From NCBI GenBank assembly GCA_945787555.1, contig CALZJG010000134.1, positions 1 to 44,134 on the forward strand: a stretch of 44,134 bases of DNA, in the 5' to 3' direction. Made by a program: the position numbers and the translations under genes. This DNA is from an uncultured Chromatiaceae bacterium. GTDB taxonomy: Bacteria > Pseudomonadota > Gammaproteobacteria > DRLM01. Of the stretch, positions 27,086-34,549 are shown one piece after another (position 1 is the stretch's first letter; each line of letters opens with the position of its first letter). The notes beneath the pieces were generated by a model. That model was not told where the DNA came from. It worked only from the letters and a program-made list of their open reading frames with translations, and ran no database searches.

Positions 27086-27646
27086 TCATCCATCACGACT
27101 CGACATCAACGCGGGCCACGCGGCGCGCAAATAAACCACCATCGACCAGAGCGTCAAACCGGCCGATGCATAGAGCAAGATTAGCCCGATTCCATAGGTC
27201 GGCAAGCCCACCAAAGGTTCGTGATACAGCAGCAGTATCAAGGCAATCATCTGCGCTGTCGTCTTGTATTTGCCGATGCTGGACACCGCGACCTGGGCGC
27301 GTTCGCCCAATTCGGCCATCCATTCGCGCAGCGCGGATATGGCGATCTCACGCCCAATGATGATGGCGGCGGCGATTGCCATCCAAGCGGTGCCGTCGGC
27401 TTGCACTAATAGCACCAATGCCACCGCGACCATCAACTTATCCGCCACCGGATCGAGAAAGGCGCCAAACGAGGAAGTCTGATCCCAGCGTCGGGCCAGA
27501 TAACCGTCCAGCCAATCGGTTACCGCGGCGGCGATGAAGACCACTGTCGTGGCCAGGTGCGCCCAACTCACCGGCAAATAGAACGCCGCTACGAATACCG
27601 GTATCAAGGCGATGCGCAGTAATGTCAGCCAGGTGGGTATATTCAT
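27086..27646 (-). CDS. pgsA: CDP-diacylglycerol--glycerol-3-phosphate 3-phosphatidyltransferase
   Basis: Integral membrane enzyme making phosphatidylglycerol phosphate, the committed step to phosphatidylglycerol. ATG 27646 gives [17 protein letters not shown], the standard PgsA start, and 186 residues, the usual length. The CDP-alcohol phosphotransferase motif DGx2ARx8Gx3Dx3D is intact in DGYLARRW...GAFLDPVAD near residues 56-78. Several further hydrophobic helices follow. The start lies 8 bases beyond the uvrC stop, and three tRNA genes follow on the same strand, the conserved gammaproteobacterial order. Confidence 0.95.
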   Translation of the reverse strand: MNIPTWLTLLRIALIPVFVAAFYLPVSWAHLATTVVFIAAAVTDWLDGYLARRWDQTSSFGAFLDPVADKLMVAVALVLLVQADGTAWMAIAAAIIIGREIAISALREWMAELGERAQVAVSSIGKYKTTAQMIALILLLYHEPLVGLPTYGIGLILLYASAGLTLWSMVVYLRAAWPALMSSRDG

Positions 27647-27653
27647 ATTGTTT

Positions 27654-29498
27654 TCACCGTTGGTCGCCGTGCAAGGCATCGTAGATGCGTTGTGCTAGAT
27701 CGAGGCTGATGCCTGGCACGCGGGCCAGGTCCTCCACGCCCGCGCGCGCCACCTCCTGCAACCCGCCGAACTGCGTCAGCAATGACCGGCGCCGCTTAGG
27801 CCCGAGCCCGGCGATGCGCTCCAATGGGGAGCGACCGCGTGCTTTGGCGCGGCGTTGGCGGTGACCCGTGATGGCAAAACGATGCGCCTCGTCGCGTATT
27901 TGTTGTATGAGATGCAAGGCGGGCGAGTCGGAGGGGAGTATAAAGGGGCGATTTTCACCGGACAAGAACAAGGTCTCTGCTCCGGGACGACGCGCCGCCC
28001 CTTTGGCCACCCCGAGGATGAGCACATCTGTCACTTGCAGCTCTTCGAGCACTGCACGCGCCTCCCCCACCTGGCCTTTGCCGCCGTCGATCAACAGCAT
28101 GTCGGGCAAGCGGCCCTCGCCTTCCTTGAGGCGCGTGTAGCGGCGTGTGAGCGCCTGATGCATGGCGGCGTAATCATCGCCGGGCGTGATGCCCTCGATG
28201 TTGAAGCGGCGGTAATCGGTTTTGACCGGGCCCTCGCCGTCGAAGACCACGCACGACGCGACGGTCGCTTCGCCCAGCGTATGACTGATGTCGAAACATT
28301 CGAGACGCAGCGGCGCCGTGTCCAGGCCCAAGGTTTCCTGCAAGGCCTCGTAGCGCGCCCTCATATTGGCTTTGCTGGATAACTGGCGGGCCAAGGCGTG
28401 CTCGGCGTTGCCCGCTGCCAATTTGACCCAACGCGCCCGTTCACCGCGCACACTATACGCCACGCTGACCCGGTGCTTGGCATGTGCGCTCAGCGCCTCT
28501 TGCAGCACCGAGACATTTTCCAGTGGCTGATTGATCAATAGCGCGTCCGGGATATCCTTTCCCAGGTAATACTGGGGTATGAAGGCACCCAGCACTTCGC
28601 TGGCGGAGGTGTCGTCGCTGTGCGCGGGGTAAAACGTTTTGTTGCCCAAGACGCGCCCGCCCCGCACGAAAAACACCTCGACACAGCTCAAACCAGCGCG
28701 CGCTGCGGCCGCCAACACGTCGAGATCGCCGCCCTCGCCGCTCACATATTGGCGTTCCTGTACCCGACGCAGGCTGGCAATTTGGTCGCGATAACGCGCC
28801 GCCTCCTCGAAGGCTAAGGCGTGCGCGGCGCGCTCCATGCGTTGCACCAACTCGTCGATGACTTGCTGGTTCTTGCCCTCCAGAAACATCACGGCGTGAC
28901 GCACGTCTTCTTGATACCGCTCCTTGCTGACTAAGCCCACGCACGGGGCTGTGCAACGTTTGATCTGATGCTGCAAACAGGGGCGAGAACGGTTGCGATA
29001 AAAACCGTCCTCACACTGGCGTACCGGAAACACCTTCTGCAGCAAATTAAGGCTTTCGCGCACCGCCGCCGCACTGGGATAAGGGCCGAAGTAACGGCCT
29101 TTGGCCCGCTTGGCGCCGCGGTAAAAGCCCAGGCGCGGAAAATCGTCATGTGCGGACAGGTAAATGTAGGGATAACTTTTGTCGTCGCGCAGCAATATGT
29201 TGTAGCGCGGTTTGTACTGCTTGATGAGGTTGTTCTCGAGTATTAGCGCCTCGCTCTCGGTGTGGGTGACGGTGACTTCAACGGCGTGGATCTGCCTCAC
29301 CAAGGCACGCGTCTTTACCGTCAAGCCGCTGGCGCGAAAATAACTCGTCAGGCGCTTTTTTAGATTGCGAGCCTTGCCTACATAGAGGATCTCGCTCTTG
29401 GCGTTCAACATGCGATACACGCCCGGGTGCGAGGTAACGCTCTTGAGGAACTCGGCGGCGTCGAAGCCGCTGGCATCTATCCCAGGCGCGAGTGCCAC
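27654..29498 (-). CDS. uvrC: UvrABC excinuclease subunit C
   Basis: Makes both incisions in nucleotide excision repair. 614 residues, full length. The N-terminal GIY-YIG nuclease is visible (GVYRMLN, then [14 protein letters not shown] near 36-49); the UVR motif for UvrB contact lies in the middle ([20 protein letters not shown]); the RNase-H-like 5' incision domain follows ([27 protein letters not shown]); and C-terminal helix-hairpin-helix repeats end it ([34 protein letters not shown]). The start is GTG 29498, directly abutting the glycosylase stop, so the two repair genes are probably translated together. Confidence 0.96.
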   Translation of the reverse strand: MALAPGIDASGFDAAEFLKSVTSHPGVYRMLNAKSEILYVGKARNLKKRLTSYFRASGLTVKTRALVRQIHAVEVTVTHTESEALILENNLIKQYKPRYNILLRDDKSYPYIYLSAHDDFPRLGFYRGAKRAKGRYFGPYPSAAAVRESLNLLQKVFPVRQCEDGFYRNRSRPCLQHQIKRCTAPCVGLVSKERYQEDVRHAVMFLEGKNQQVIDELVQRMERAAHALAFEEAARYRDQIASLRRVQERQYVSGEGGDLDVLAAAARAGLSCVEVFFVRGGRVLGNKTFYPAHSDDTSASEVLGAFIPQYYLGKDIPDALLINQPLENVSVLQEALSAHAKHRVSVAYSVRGERARWVKLAAGNAEHALARQLSSKANMRARYEALQETLGLDTAPLRLECFDISHTLGEATVASCVVFDGEGPVKTDYRRFNIEGITPGDDYAAMHQALTRRYTRLKEGEGRLPDMLLIDGGKGQVGEARAVLEELQVTDVLILGVAKGAARRPGAETLFLSGENRPFILPSDSPALHLIQQIRDEAHRFAITGHRQRRAKARGRSPLERIAGLGPKRRRSLLTQFGGLQEVARAGVEDLARVPGISLDLAQRIYDALHGDQR

Positions 29499-30137
29499 TC
29501 ACGCCTCCAGCCGGCGACGGATTTGCGCGAACACGGCGCGAAACATCTTTTCGGTCAATCGACGCGTCTGAGTGTTGTAGCGACTGCAATGATAGGAGTC
29601 GATCAAATGTCGCCCATCCGGCAGGTCGTGCTCGGTGCCATGACCGAATTTGTGCGCAGCGGCCCGCAAGCCCAACGCGCGCAGCACTGCGCCGTGGGCG
29701 ATGACGCCCAGGGCCAAGACCACTGAGCCCTGGGGCAAGGACTCCACCTCGGTGCGCAAATAGGGATTGCAGCGCCGCACTTCCTCACCGGTGGGCTTAT
29801 TCTCCGGCGGGAGGCACTTGACCGCATTGGTGATGCGGCAGCCGCGCAAGCGCAAGCCATCATCGCGATGCGCGGAGGTCGCTTGGTTGCTGTAGCCAAA
29901 CTCGTGGAGCGTCTTGTACAAAAGTATGCCGGCATAATCACCGGTAAAAGGACGGCCAGTGGCGTTGGCGCCGTGCATGCCGGGCGCCAAACCGACGATC
30001 AATAGGCGTGGCCGCCGCGCCCCGAAGGGCGCCACCGGTCGGGCATGATAATCCGGGTGTTCCTCGCGCACCTGGTCCAGGAAGCCGGCCAGCCGGGGGC
30101 AGAGACGGCACTCGGTAGTGAATGTAGCAACAGTCAT
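29499..30137 (-). CDS. Uracil-DNA glycosylase, family 5 (UDGb) type
   Basis: Removes uracil and probably other deaminated bases from DNA. ATG 30137 gives 212 residues; the frame continues upstream to 30245 but overlaps the 3' end of the hibernation-factor gene and is not family-like. Motif A is GLAPGMHGANATGRPFTGD, and motif B is SYHCSRYNTQTRRLT with the conserved histidine, both in the family 5 pattern. Cysteines in CRLCP, GCRITNAVKC and RRCNP would hold a 4Fe-4S cluster. It directly precedes uvrC with no spacer, a compact pair of DNA repair genes. The family 4 alternative is less likely given motif A. Confidence 0.85.
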   Translation of the reverse strand: MTVATFTTECRLCPRLAGFLDQVREEHPDYHARPVAPFGARRPRLLIVGLAPGMHGANATGRPFTGDYAGILLYKTLHEFGYSNQATSAHRDDGLRLRGCRITNAVKCLPPENKPTGEEVRRCNPYLRTEVESLPQGSVVLALGVIAHGAVLRALGLRAAAHKFGHGTEHDLPDGRHLIDSYHCSRYNTQTRRLTEKMFRAVFAQIRRRLEA

Positions 30138-30228
30138 GAGTGTTGGATGAATAATTTGGCAGCCGCCGACAGTGACGTGCGGCCGATTATACCCACCCAG
30201 TACGCCTCCTCCCCCAAGCTTGCTTTCC

Positions 30229-30795
30229 TCAGGGTGGGCCGACACCCTCCTGTTCGATGACTTTGCCCAGCGGCATGACTACACTGGCTTGCGGGCCTTG
30301 CTCTCCCACCTCCTCGCTATATCGCACGGCTGCCCCCGGTGCGATATGGCGAAATCCGCCATTGCTAACGCTATTTTCGTGGAAATAGATTTCCCGTCCA
30401 TCCGGGGTTTCAAGGAAACCGTAACCTTCTTCGGGGAATAATCGCGCTACGCGTGCGATAGGGGTTTCTTCATGGATTTTGACCTCTCCGCGTTGCTTGC
30501 GGGTGTAGGCTTGCAGCTGCCGGCGAGCGGCGTCGAAAGCGTCACGAATGGCGACATACAGGTCCTCGTGCGGCTCGCGCTTGACCACCATTTCACTGCC
30601 GGGCACGGTGATATCGATACGCACGTTGTACATAGAGCCTTGATTCTGACTACGATGCGGCGCTTCCACCAAGACTCGACAACCCATGATGCGTTCGCAG
30701 AAGGTGTCTAGCTTGGCTACTTTCTCCCTTATCGTGGTTTCCGCCGCCTCGGACAAAGACATATGTCGCGCAGTGATTTGCAAAGGTAACTTCAT
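30229..30795 (-). CDS. Ribosome hibernation factor (HPF/RaiA-like) fused to a cold-shock domain
   Basis: 188 residues in two parts. Residues 1-105 are a ribosome hibernation/RaiA fold (LQITARHMSLSEAAETTI, then VRIDITVPGSEMVVKREPHEDLYVAI), which in relatives binds the 30S subunit. Residues 112-175 are a cold-shock OB domain with both RNA-binding motifs recognisable: GYGFLE at 124-129 (RNP1-like) and IYFHEN at 136-141 (RNP2-like). The C-terminal dimerisation domain of long HPF is absent and replaced by the cold-shock part. AAAGGAGAGCG precedes ATG 30795. Probably binds idle ribosomes and nearby RNA in stationary or cold-stressed cells; the combined role is inference. Confidence 0.87.
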   Translation of the reverse strand: MKLPLQITARHMSLSEAAETTIREKVAKLDTFCERIMGCRVLVEAPHRSQNQGSMYNVRIDITVPGSEMVVKREPHEDLYVAIRDAFDAARRQLQAYTRKQRGEVKIHEETPIARVARLFPEEGYGFLETPDGREIYFHENSVSNGGFRHIAPGAAVRYSEEVGEQGPQASVVMPLGKVIEQEGVGPP

Positions 30796-31120
30796 TACGC
30801 TCTCCTTTCCACCGGACCGATTAGTCCAGTTTCATTCCGTCATCAACAACCGGCAGGGTTAAGGTCTGTGCCCCAGTATAAGGCCGCCTGCGGGTAGTAC
30901 CCAAGCGCGATATTTAAGCCGCCGCTCTAAGCGCCGATACACGATTTGCAAGCCTTGCTGGTCTGCTTCAGGCACCAGACCCGGCTTGCGCCGCCAAGGA
31001 GCGGTCGGGGCCTCCAAATATTAGGGATTCTGGGCACTCACTGAGAGTCGCTCGGGGATCCATGCGCCCCCGTCACGGAACCAGGCATGACAGCTAACCT
31101 TAAGATTAGAGGATAATAAA
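30796..31120. promoter_or_regulatory. Divergent intergenic region, HPF-CSD and acidic protein
   Basis: 325 bases containing the promoters for the hibernation-factor gene (-) and the acidic 100-residue protein gene (+). The + gene has GAGGATAATAAA before its ATG. I see no convincing -35/-10 pair, no riboswitch and no repeat. A 43-codon frame on the - strand (about 30870-31017) has only a TTG start and no ribosome site, so it is not called. Confidence 0.3.
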
Positions 31121-31423
31121 ATGCTCGCTCGAAGAAATCTGCCGATAGTCAGCAGCTGGTATCGAACACCTGGTGGCGAGACCTTCGAAGTGGTGGCCGT
31201 GGATCCGCACGACGATGCCATCGATATTCAATATTTGGATGGAACCATCGAAGAATGGGACAGGGACACCTGGGACAGCATGTCACCCTCGGTCATCGCC
31301 CCACCCCACGGGGTATTGGCGGAAGCCTATGACTGTGTCGATTACGAGCAAGCGGGCTACGACGAGCTATTGGATGACGACGATCTGATCGTGGATGATT
31401 GGTCTTCCAACGACGAATATTAA
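31121..31423 (+). CDS. Uncharacterised acidic 100-residue protein (paralogue of the gene at 39791)
   Basis: Function unknown. The N-terminal half has a conserved beta-rich look: SSWYRTPGGETFEVVAVD, then IQYLDGTIEEWDRDTW. The C-terminal half is strongly acidic with a DELLDDDDL run. The first 50 residues match the protein at 39791 position for position (WY, G, FE-[IV]-VAVD, IQ, G, D-DTW), so these are paralogues or members of one small family. I believe similar short acidic proteins occur as an uncharacterised family in gammaproteobacteria, but I do not assign a name. No signal peptide or membrane segment, hence probably cytoplasmic. It lies alone on + between hpf and relA. Confidence 0.75.
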   Translation: MLARRNLPIVSSWYRTPGGETFEVVAVDPHDDAIDIQYLDGTIEEWDRDTWDSMSPSVIAPPHGVLAEAYDCVDYEQAGYDELLDDDDLIVDDWSSNDEY

Positions 31424-31458
31424 TCTATACAGGCGTAGGTGTCCGCGGTCACCACGCG

Positions 31459-33672
31459 TCACTTCGCGTATCTTTTTGCTTCAATAATATTTGGCAACTG
31501 ACTGATTTTAGTGAGGATACGGCCAAGCTCCGCCATATCCACCACCTCCAGGATCAAGGTCATGTTGACGTTATGGCGTTGTTTGTCTGATAAGGTTTCC
31601 ACCGCGATCACATTGATGTTCTCGTTGGCTAACACGGCGGTGATATCGCGCAACAACCCCTGGCGGTCATACGACAAGATGTGGATATCCACGGGATAGG
31701 TCTGCGCGCCGTCGCCCCATTCCACTTCGATCAAGCGCTGAGGACTCTCGCTATTGTAGCGTAATACGTTGCTGCAATCGCGACGGTGTATGGTCACGCC
31801 CCGGCCACGGGTGATGTAGCCGACGATGTTGTCACCTGCGACGGGCTTACAGCAGCGCGCCAGATTGGTCATCAAATTGCCGACGCCCACCACTTTCACG
31901 CCGCCGGCGGCCCGACGCGTGTCGCTCGGCTTGGCCAGGGGCAAGGCCTCATCCGAGGGTCGCGGCGCGGGGGCGAGCATCTCCTGTACCGCGTGTATGA
32001 CTTGGCCGTTCTTCAAGTCGCCACGACCGAGCGCGGCGAACAGCTCATCGGCCTTGGCAAAATGGAGCCGTTTGGCCAGTTCCTCGAAATTGATACCCGA
32101 GGCACCGACACGGTGCAGCTCCTTTTCGAACGACGCGCGACCGGCAGCGATATTGGCATCGACATTTTGTTGCTTGAACCAGTTCTGCACCTTGCTGCGC
32201 GCGCGGTGGGTTTTGAGATAACCCAGGTGCGGATTGAGCCAATCGCGACTCGGCACGCCACGCTTGATAGTGAGGATTTCCACCTGCTGACCGGTTTGCA
32301 GACGATAGGTCAGCGGGACCATATTGCCGTTGACCTTGGCGCCCCGGCAGCGGTGCCCCAACTCGGTATGGATGTGATAGGCGAAATCCAGGGGTGTGGC
32401 GTCTTGGGGTAGGTCGATGATGTCACCCTGAGGGGAGAACACATAAACCCGATCCTCGAACAGATCGGCATGTATATCCTGGCCCGAATCGGCGCTCTCG
32501 GTGATGTCCTCTTTCCATTCCAGGAGTTGGCGCAACAGCGTGATTTTGCGGTCGTAACTGGGATCGTGGCCACTGCCTTCCTTGTAACGCCAATGCGCCG
32601 CCACGCCCAGCTCATTGTGTTGGTGCATTTTGTGGGTACGGATTTGCACTTCGACAGTCTTGCCTTGAGGGCCGATTACCGCCGTGTGTATGGAACGGTA
32701 ATTGTTCTCCTTGGGGGTGGCGATGTAATCATCGAATTCGCCCGGGATGTACTGCCATAGATTGTGGACTATACCCAAGGCGGCATAGCAATCGTGCACC
32801 TTGTTGACCAGTACTCGCACTGCGCGCACGTCATATATATGCTGATAAGCTAACCCCTTGCGCTGCATTTTTCGCCAAATACTGTAGATATGCTTGGGTC
32901 GCCCCATGACCTCGGCTTGGATGCCGGCTTTGGCCAGTTCGGTGGAGAGGAGTCCCATGAAATGAGTGATGTAGCTTTCGCGGTCCACGCGCCGTTCAGC
33001 GACCAAGTGCGCGATGTTCTTATACATCGCCGGCTCCATGTGACGGAATGCAAGATCCTCCAGTTCCCATTTGACATGCCAGATGCCCAGTCGGTTGGCC
33101 AACGGCGCATAGATACTCAGTGTTTCATCGGCGATACGTCGCTGTTTGTCCGCGTCCAAAGCGACCAGGGTGCGCATGTTGTGCAGCCTGTCAGCGAGTT
33201 TGATCAGCACTACGCGCACGTCATCGGCCATCGCCAACAACATTTTGCGCAAGGCTTCCGTTTGGCGGCGCTCCTTCTTACCGTGCTCGGTGGCGCTTTG
33301 GATGCCGTGAGTAACATCCATTTTGGTGACGCCATCCACTAAACGCGCCACACCGGGACCAAAAATCTCGTTGACTTTCTCCAACGGAATGGTGGTGTCT
33401 TCGACAACGTCGTGCAACAACGCGGCGGCGATCGTTTCATGATCCAGGCGCAAACTCACCAATATATTGGCTACCGCCAAGGCATGCTGAAAGAACGGTT
33501 CACCCGAGGCGCGCTCCTGCCCGTCATGGGCGCGCTGGGCGAAATCGCACGCCTGGCGTATCAACGCCAATTCGTGCTCGGAGCGGTCGCTCGCCAGCGC
33601 CTCCAGCCAGCGCTCAACTTCCAAGCTATCCTTGCTGCTAGCGCCGGTTTTAAGATCGGTAACATTGACCAT
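31459..33672 (-). CDS. relA: RelA-type (p)ppGpp synthetase with an intact-looking hydrolase domain
   Basis: Long RelA/SpoT homologue, 737 residues, with the order HD hydrolase, synthetase, TGS, helical/zinc-finger and ACT. TGS is visible as VYVFSPQGDIIDLPQDATPLDFAYHIH (in parts), the CC-containing NLARCCKPVAGDNIVGYITRGRGVTIHRRDC segment precedes a C-terminal ACT domain. The synthetase loop reads GEFDDYIATPKENNYRS, so the charge motif is ExDD (312-315), the signature of monofunctional RelA. Unlike E. coli RelA, the HD pocket residues are all kept: R54, H63, H87-D88, E91-D92, D161 and N165 by alignment with the streptococcal enzyme. Gene symbol given for the RelA clade; bifunctionality is inference. 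It ends 36 bases from the converging acidic-protein gene. Confidence 0.92.
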   Translation of the reverse strand: MVNVTDLKTGASSKDSLEVERWLEALASDRSEHELALIRQACDFAQRAHDGQERASGEPFFQHALAVANILVSLRLDHETIAAALLHDVVEDTTIPLEKVNEIFGPGVARLVDGVTKMDVTHGIQSATEHGKKERRQTEALRKMLLAMADDVRVVLIKLADRLHNMRTLVALDADKQRRIADETLSIYAPLANRLGIWHVKWELEDLAFRHMEPAMYKNIAHLVAERRVDRESYITHFMGLLSTELAKAGIQAEVMGRPKHIYSIWRKMQRKGLAYQHIYDVRAVRVLVNKVHDCYAALGIVHNLWQYIPGEFDDYIATPKENNYRSIHTAVIGPQGKTVEVQIRTHKMHQHNELGVAAHWRYKEGSGHDPSYDRKITLLRQLLEWKEDITESADSGQDIHADLFEDRVYVFSPQGDIIDLPQDATPLDFAYHIHTELGHRCRGAKVNGNMVPLTYRLQTGQQVEILTIKRGVPSRDWLNPHLGYLKTHRARSKVQNWFKQQNVDANIAAGRASFEKELHRVGASGINFEELAKRLHFAKADELFAALGRGDLKNGQVIHAVQEMLAPAPRPSDEALPLAKPSDTRRAAGGVKVVGVGNLMTNLARCCKPVAGDNIVGYITRGRGVTIHRRDCSNVLRYNSESPQRLIEVEWGDGAQTYPVDIHILSYDRQGLLRDITAVLANENINVIAVETLSDKQRHNVNMTLILEVVDMAELGRILTKISQLPNIIEAKRYAK

Positions 33673-33727
33673 TAGCGAAAAAATAGAGCTGTATAATGAA
33701 AGTGCATATCATGGTTATCGGTGGTCG

Positions 33728-34549
33728 TCATCGTATCACCAGCAGTGATCCGCGATGCTGAGTCAAGGCGGCCTCGCAGTACCGGCTAGCCGCGCCAGCC
33801 ACCACGACCAAGGCTTGCGGCACCGCACACAGCACGGCGAGGATTTCGCTCCCCGTACTCGCGTGGTAACTGACCATCATCTGAGTTCCGAAGAGGCAGG
33901 CCCGCGCCCTGTCACGGCGAGCGGCGAACTGGCTTTCTTCGCTGCAGGGGATGAGTACTTGCATAGACAACCCCACCGCTGTCGCGCAATGCGCGGCGGC
34001 GCACAAGACCCGATCACTGACCGTCGCGTCATCGTAAATGACCAGGATACTGCGGCCAACACCTAACGCTATCCCCACCAACATCACCGAGCACGCTGCC
34101 GTCACAGCGACACGGTGCGCAACCGAACCGAGCCTTGTCGCGCCCTCCCCACCCCGGCCCAGCACCAGCAAGTCTACACTCCGTGATGCCGCCACTAATT
34201 CATCCACCACCCGTCCCCGCGCCACGTGTAGCGTGGCGGGAACATGGCGCTGCGCCGTCACCGTCACCACGGTCTCTCGCACGCGCCCGGCATGTACCCG
34301 CAGCAGGCGCTCCATGCGTTGATAGGTGAGTTGCATGGTCGCGCCGGTGGCAGACCAGTCGACTTCGCGCGCGGTGGGATATTGCGCCAAGTGCAGCAGA
34401 TTGATGTCTTCAACATAAAAACCACGTAGCTCCACAGCCCACTTCGCCGCTAACAAGGCAGCGACTTCCACGACCGGGCGACTGTGCATAGACACATCCA
34501 CCGCGACCGCACACCGTTGCACGGTGTAGGCGTTGCAGGGCGGGTTCAT
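33728..34549 (-). CDS. Universal stress protein family, two-domain
   Basis: 273 residues. The N-terminal half resembles a Usp alpha/beta fold: CAVAVDVSMHSRPVVEVAALLA at the start, then VDLLVLGRGGEGATRLGSVAHRVAVTAACSVMLV (in parts), which is the usual C-terminal ATP-binding glycine segment (GxGGxG...GSVAHRV). The second half, from about residue 165 (RSILVIYDDATVSDRVLCAA), looks like a degenerate second Usp unit without the glycine motif. ATG 34549 overlaps the Lon-like stop in an ATGA arrangement, so translation is probably coupled to that protease. The role is unknown beyond probable nucleotide-linked stress sensing. Confidence 0.75.
   Translation of the reverse strand: MNPPCNAYTVQRCAVAVDVSMHSRPVVEVAALLAAKWAVELRGFYVEDINLLHLAQYPTAREVDWSATGATMQLTYQRMERLLRVHAGRVRETVVTVTAQRHVPATLHVARGRVVDELVAASRSVDLLVLGRGGEGATRLGSVAHRVAVTAACSVMLVGIALGVGRSILVIYDDATVSDRVLCAAAHCATAVGLSMQVLIPCSEESQFAARRDRARACLFGTQMMVSYHASTGSEILAVLCAVPQALVVVAGAASRYCEAALTQHRGSLLVIR

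Noticed and set aside
30870-31017. 43-codon - strand frame upstream of the hibernation factor gene
   Set aside because: Only a TTG start directly after a stop codon, no ribosome site, and Arg-rich composition expected by chance in GC-rich DNA.
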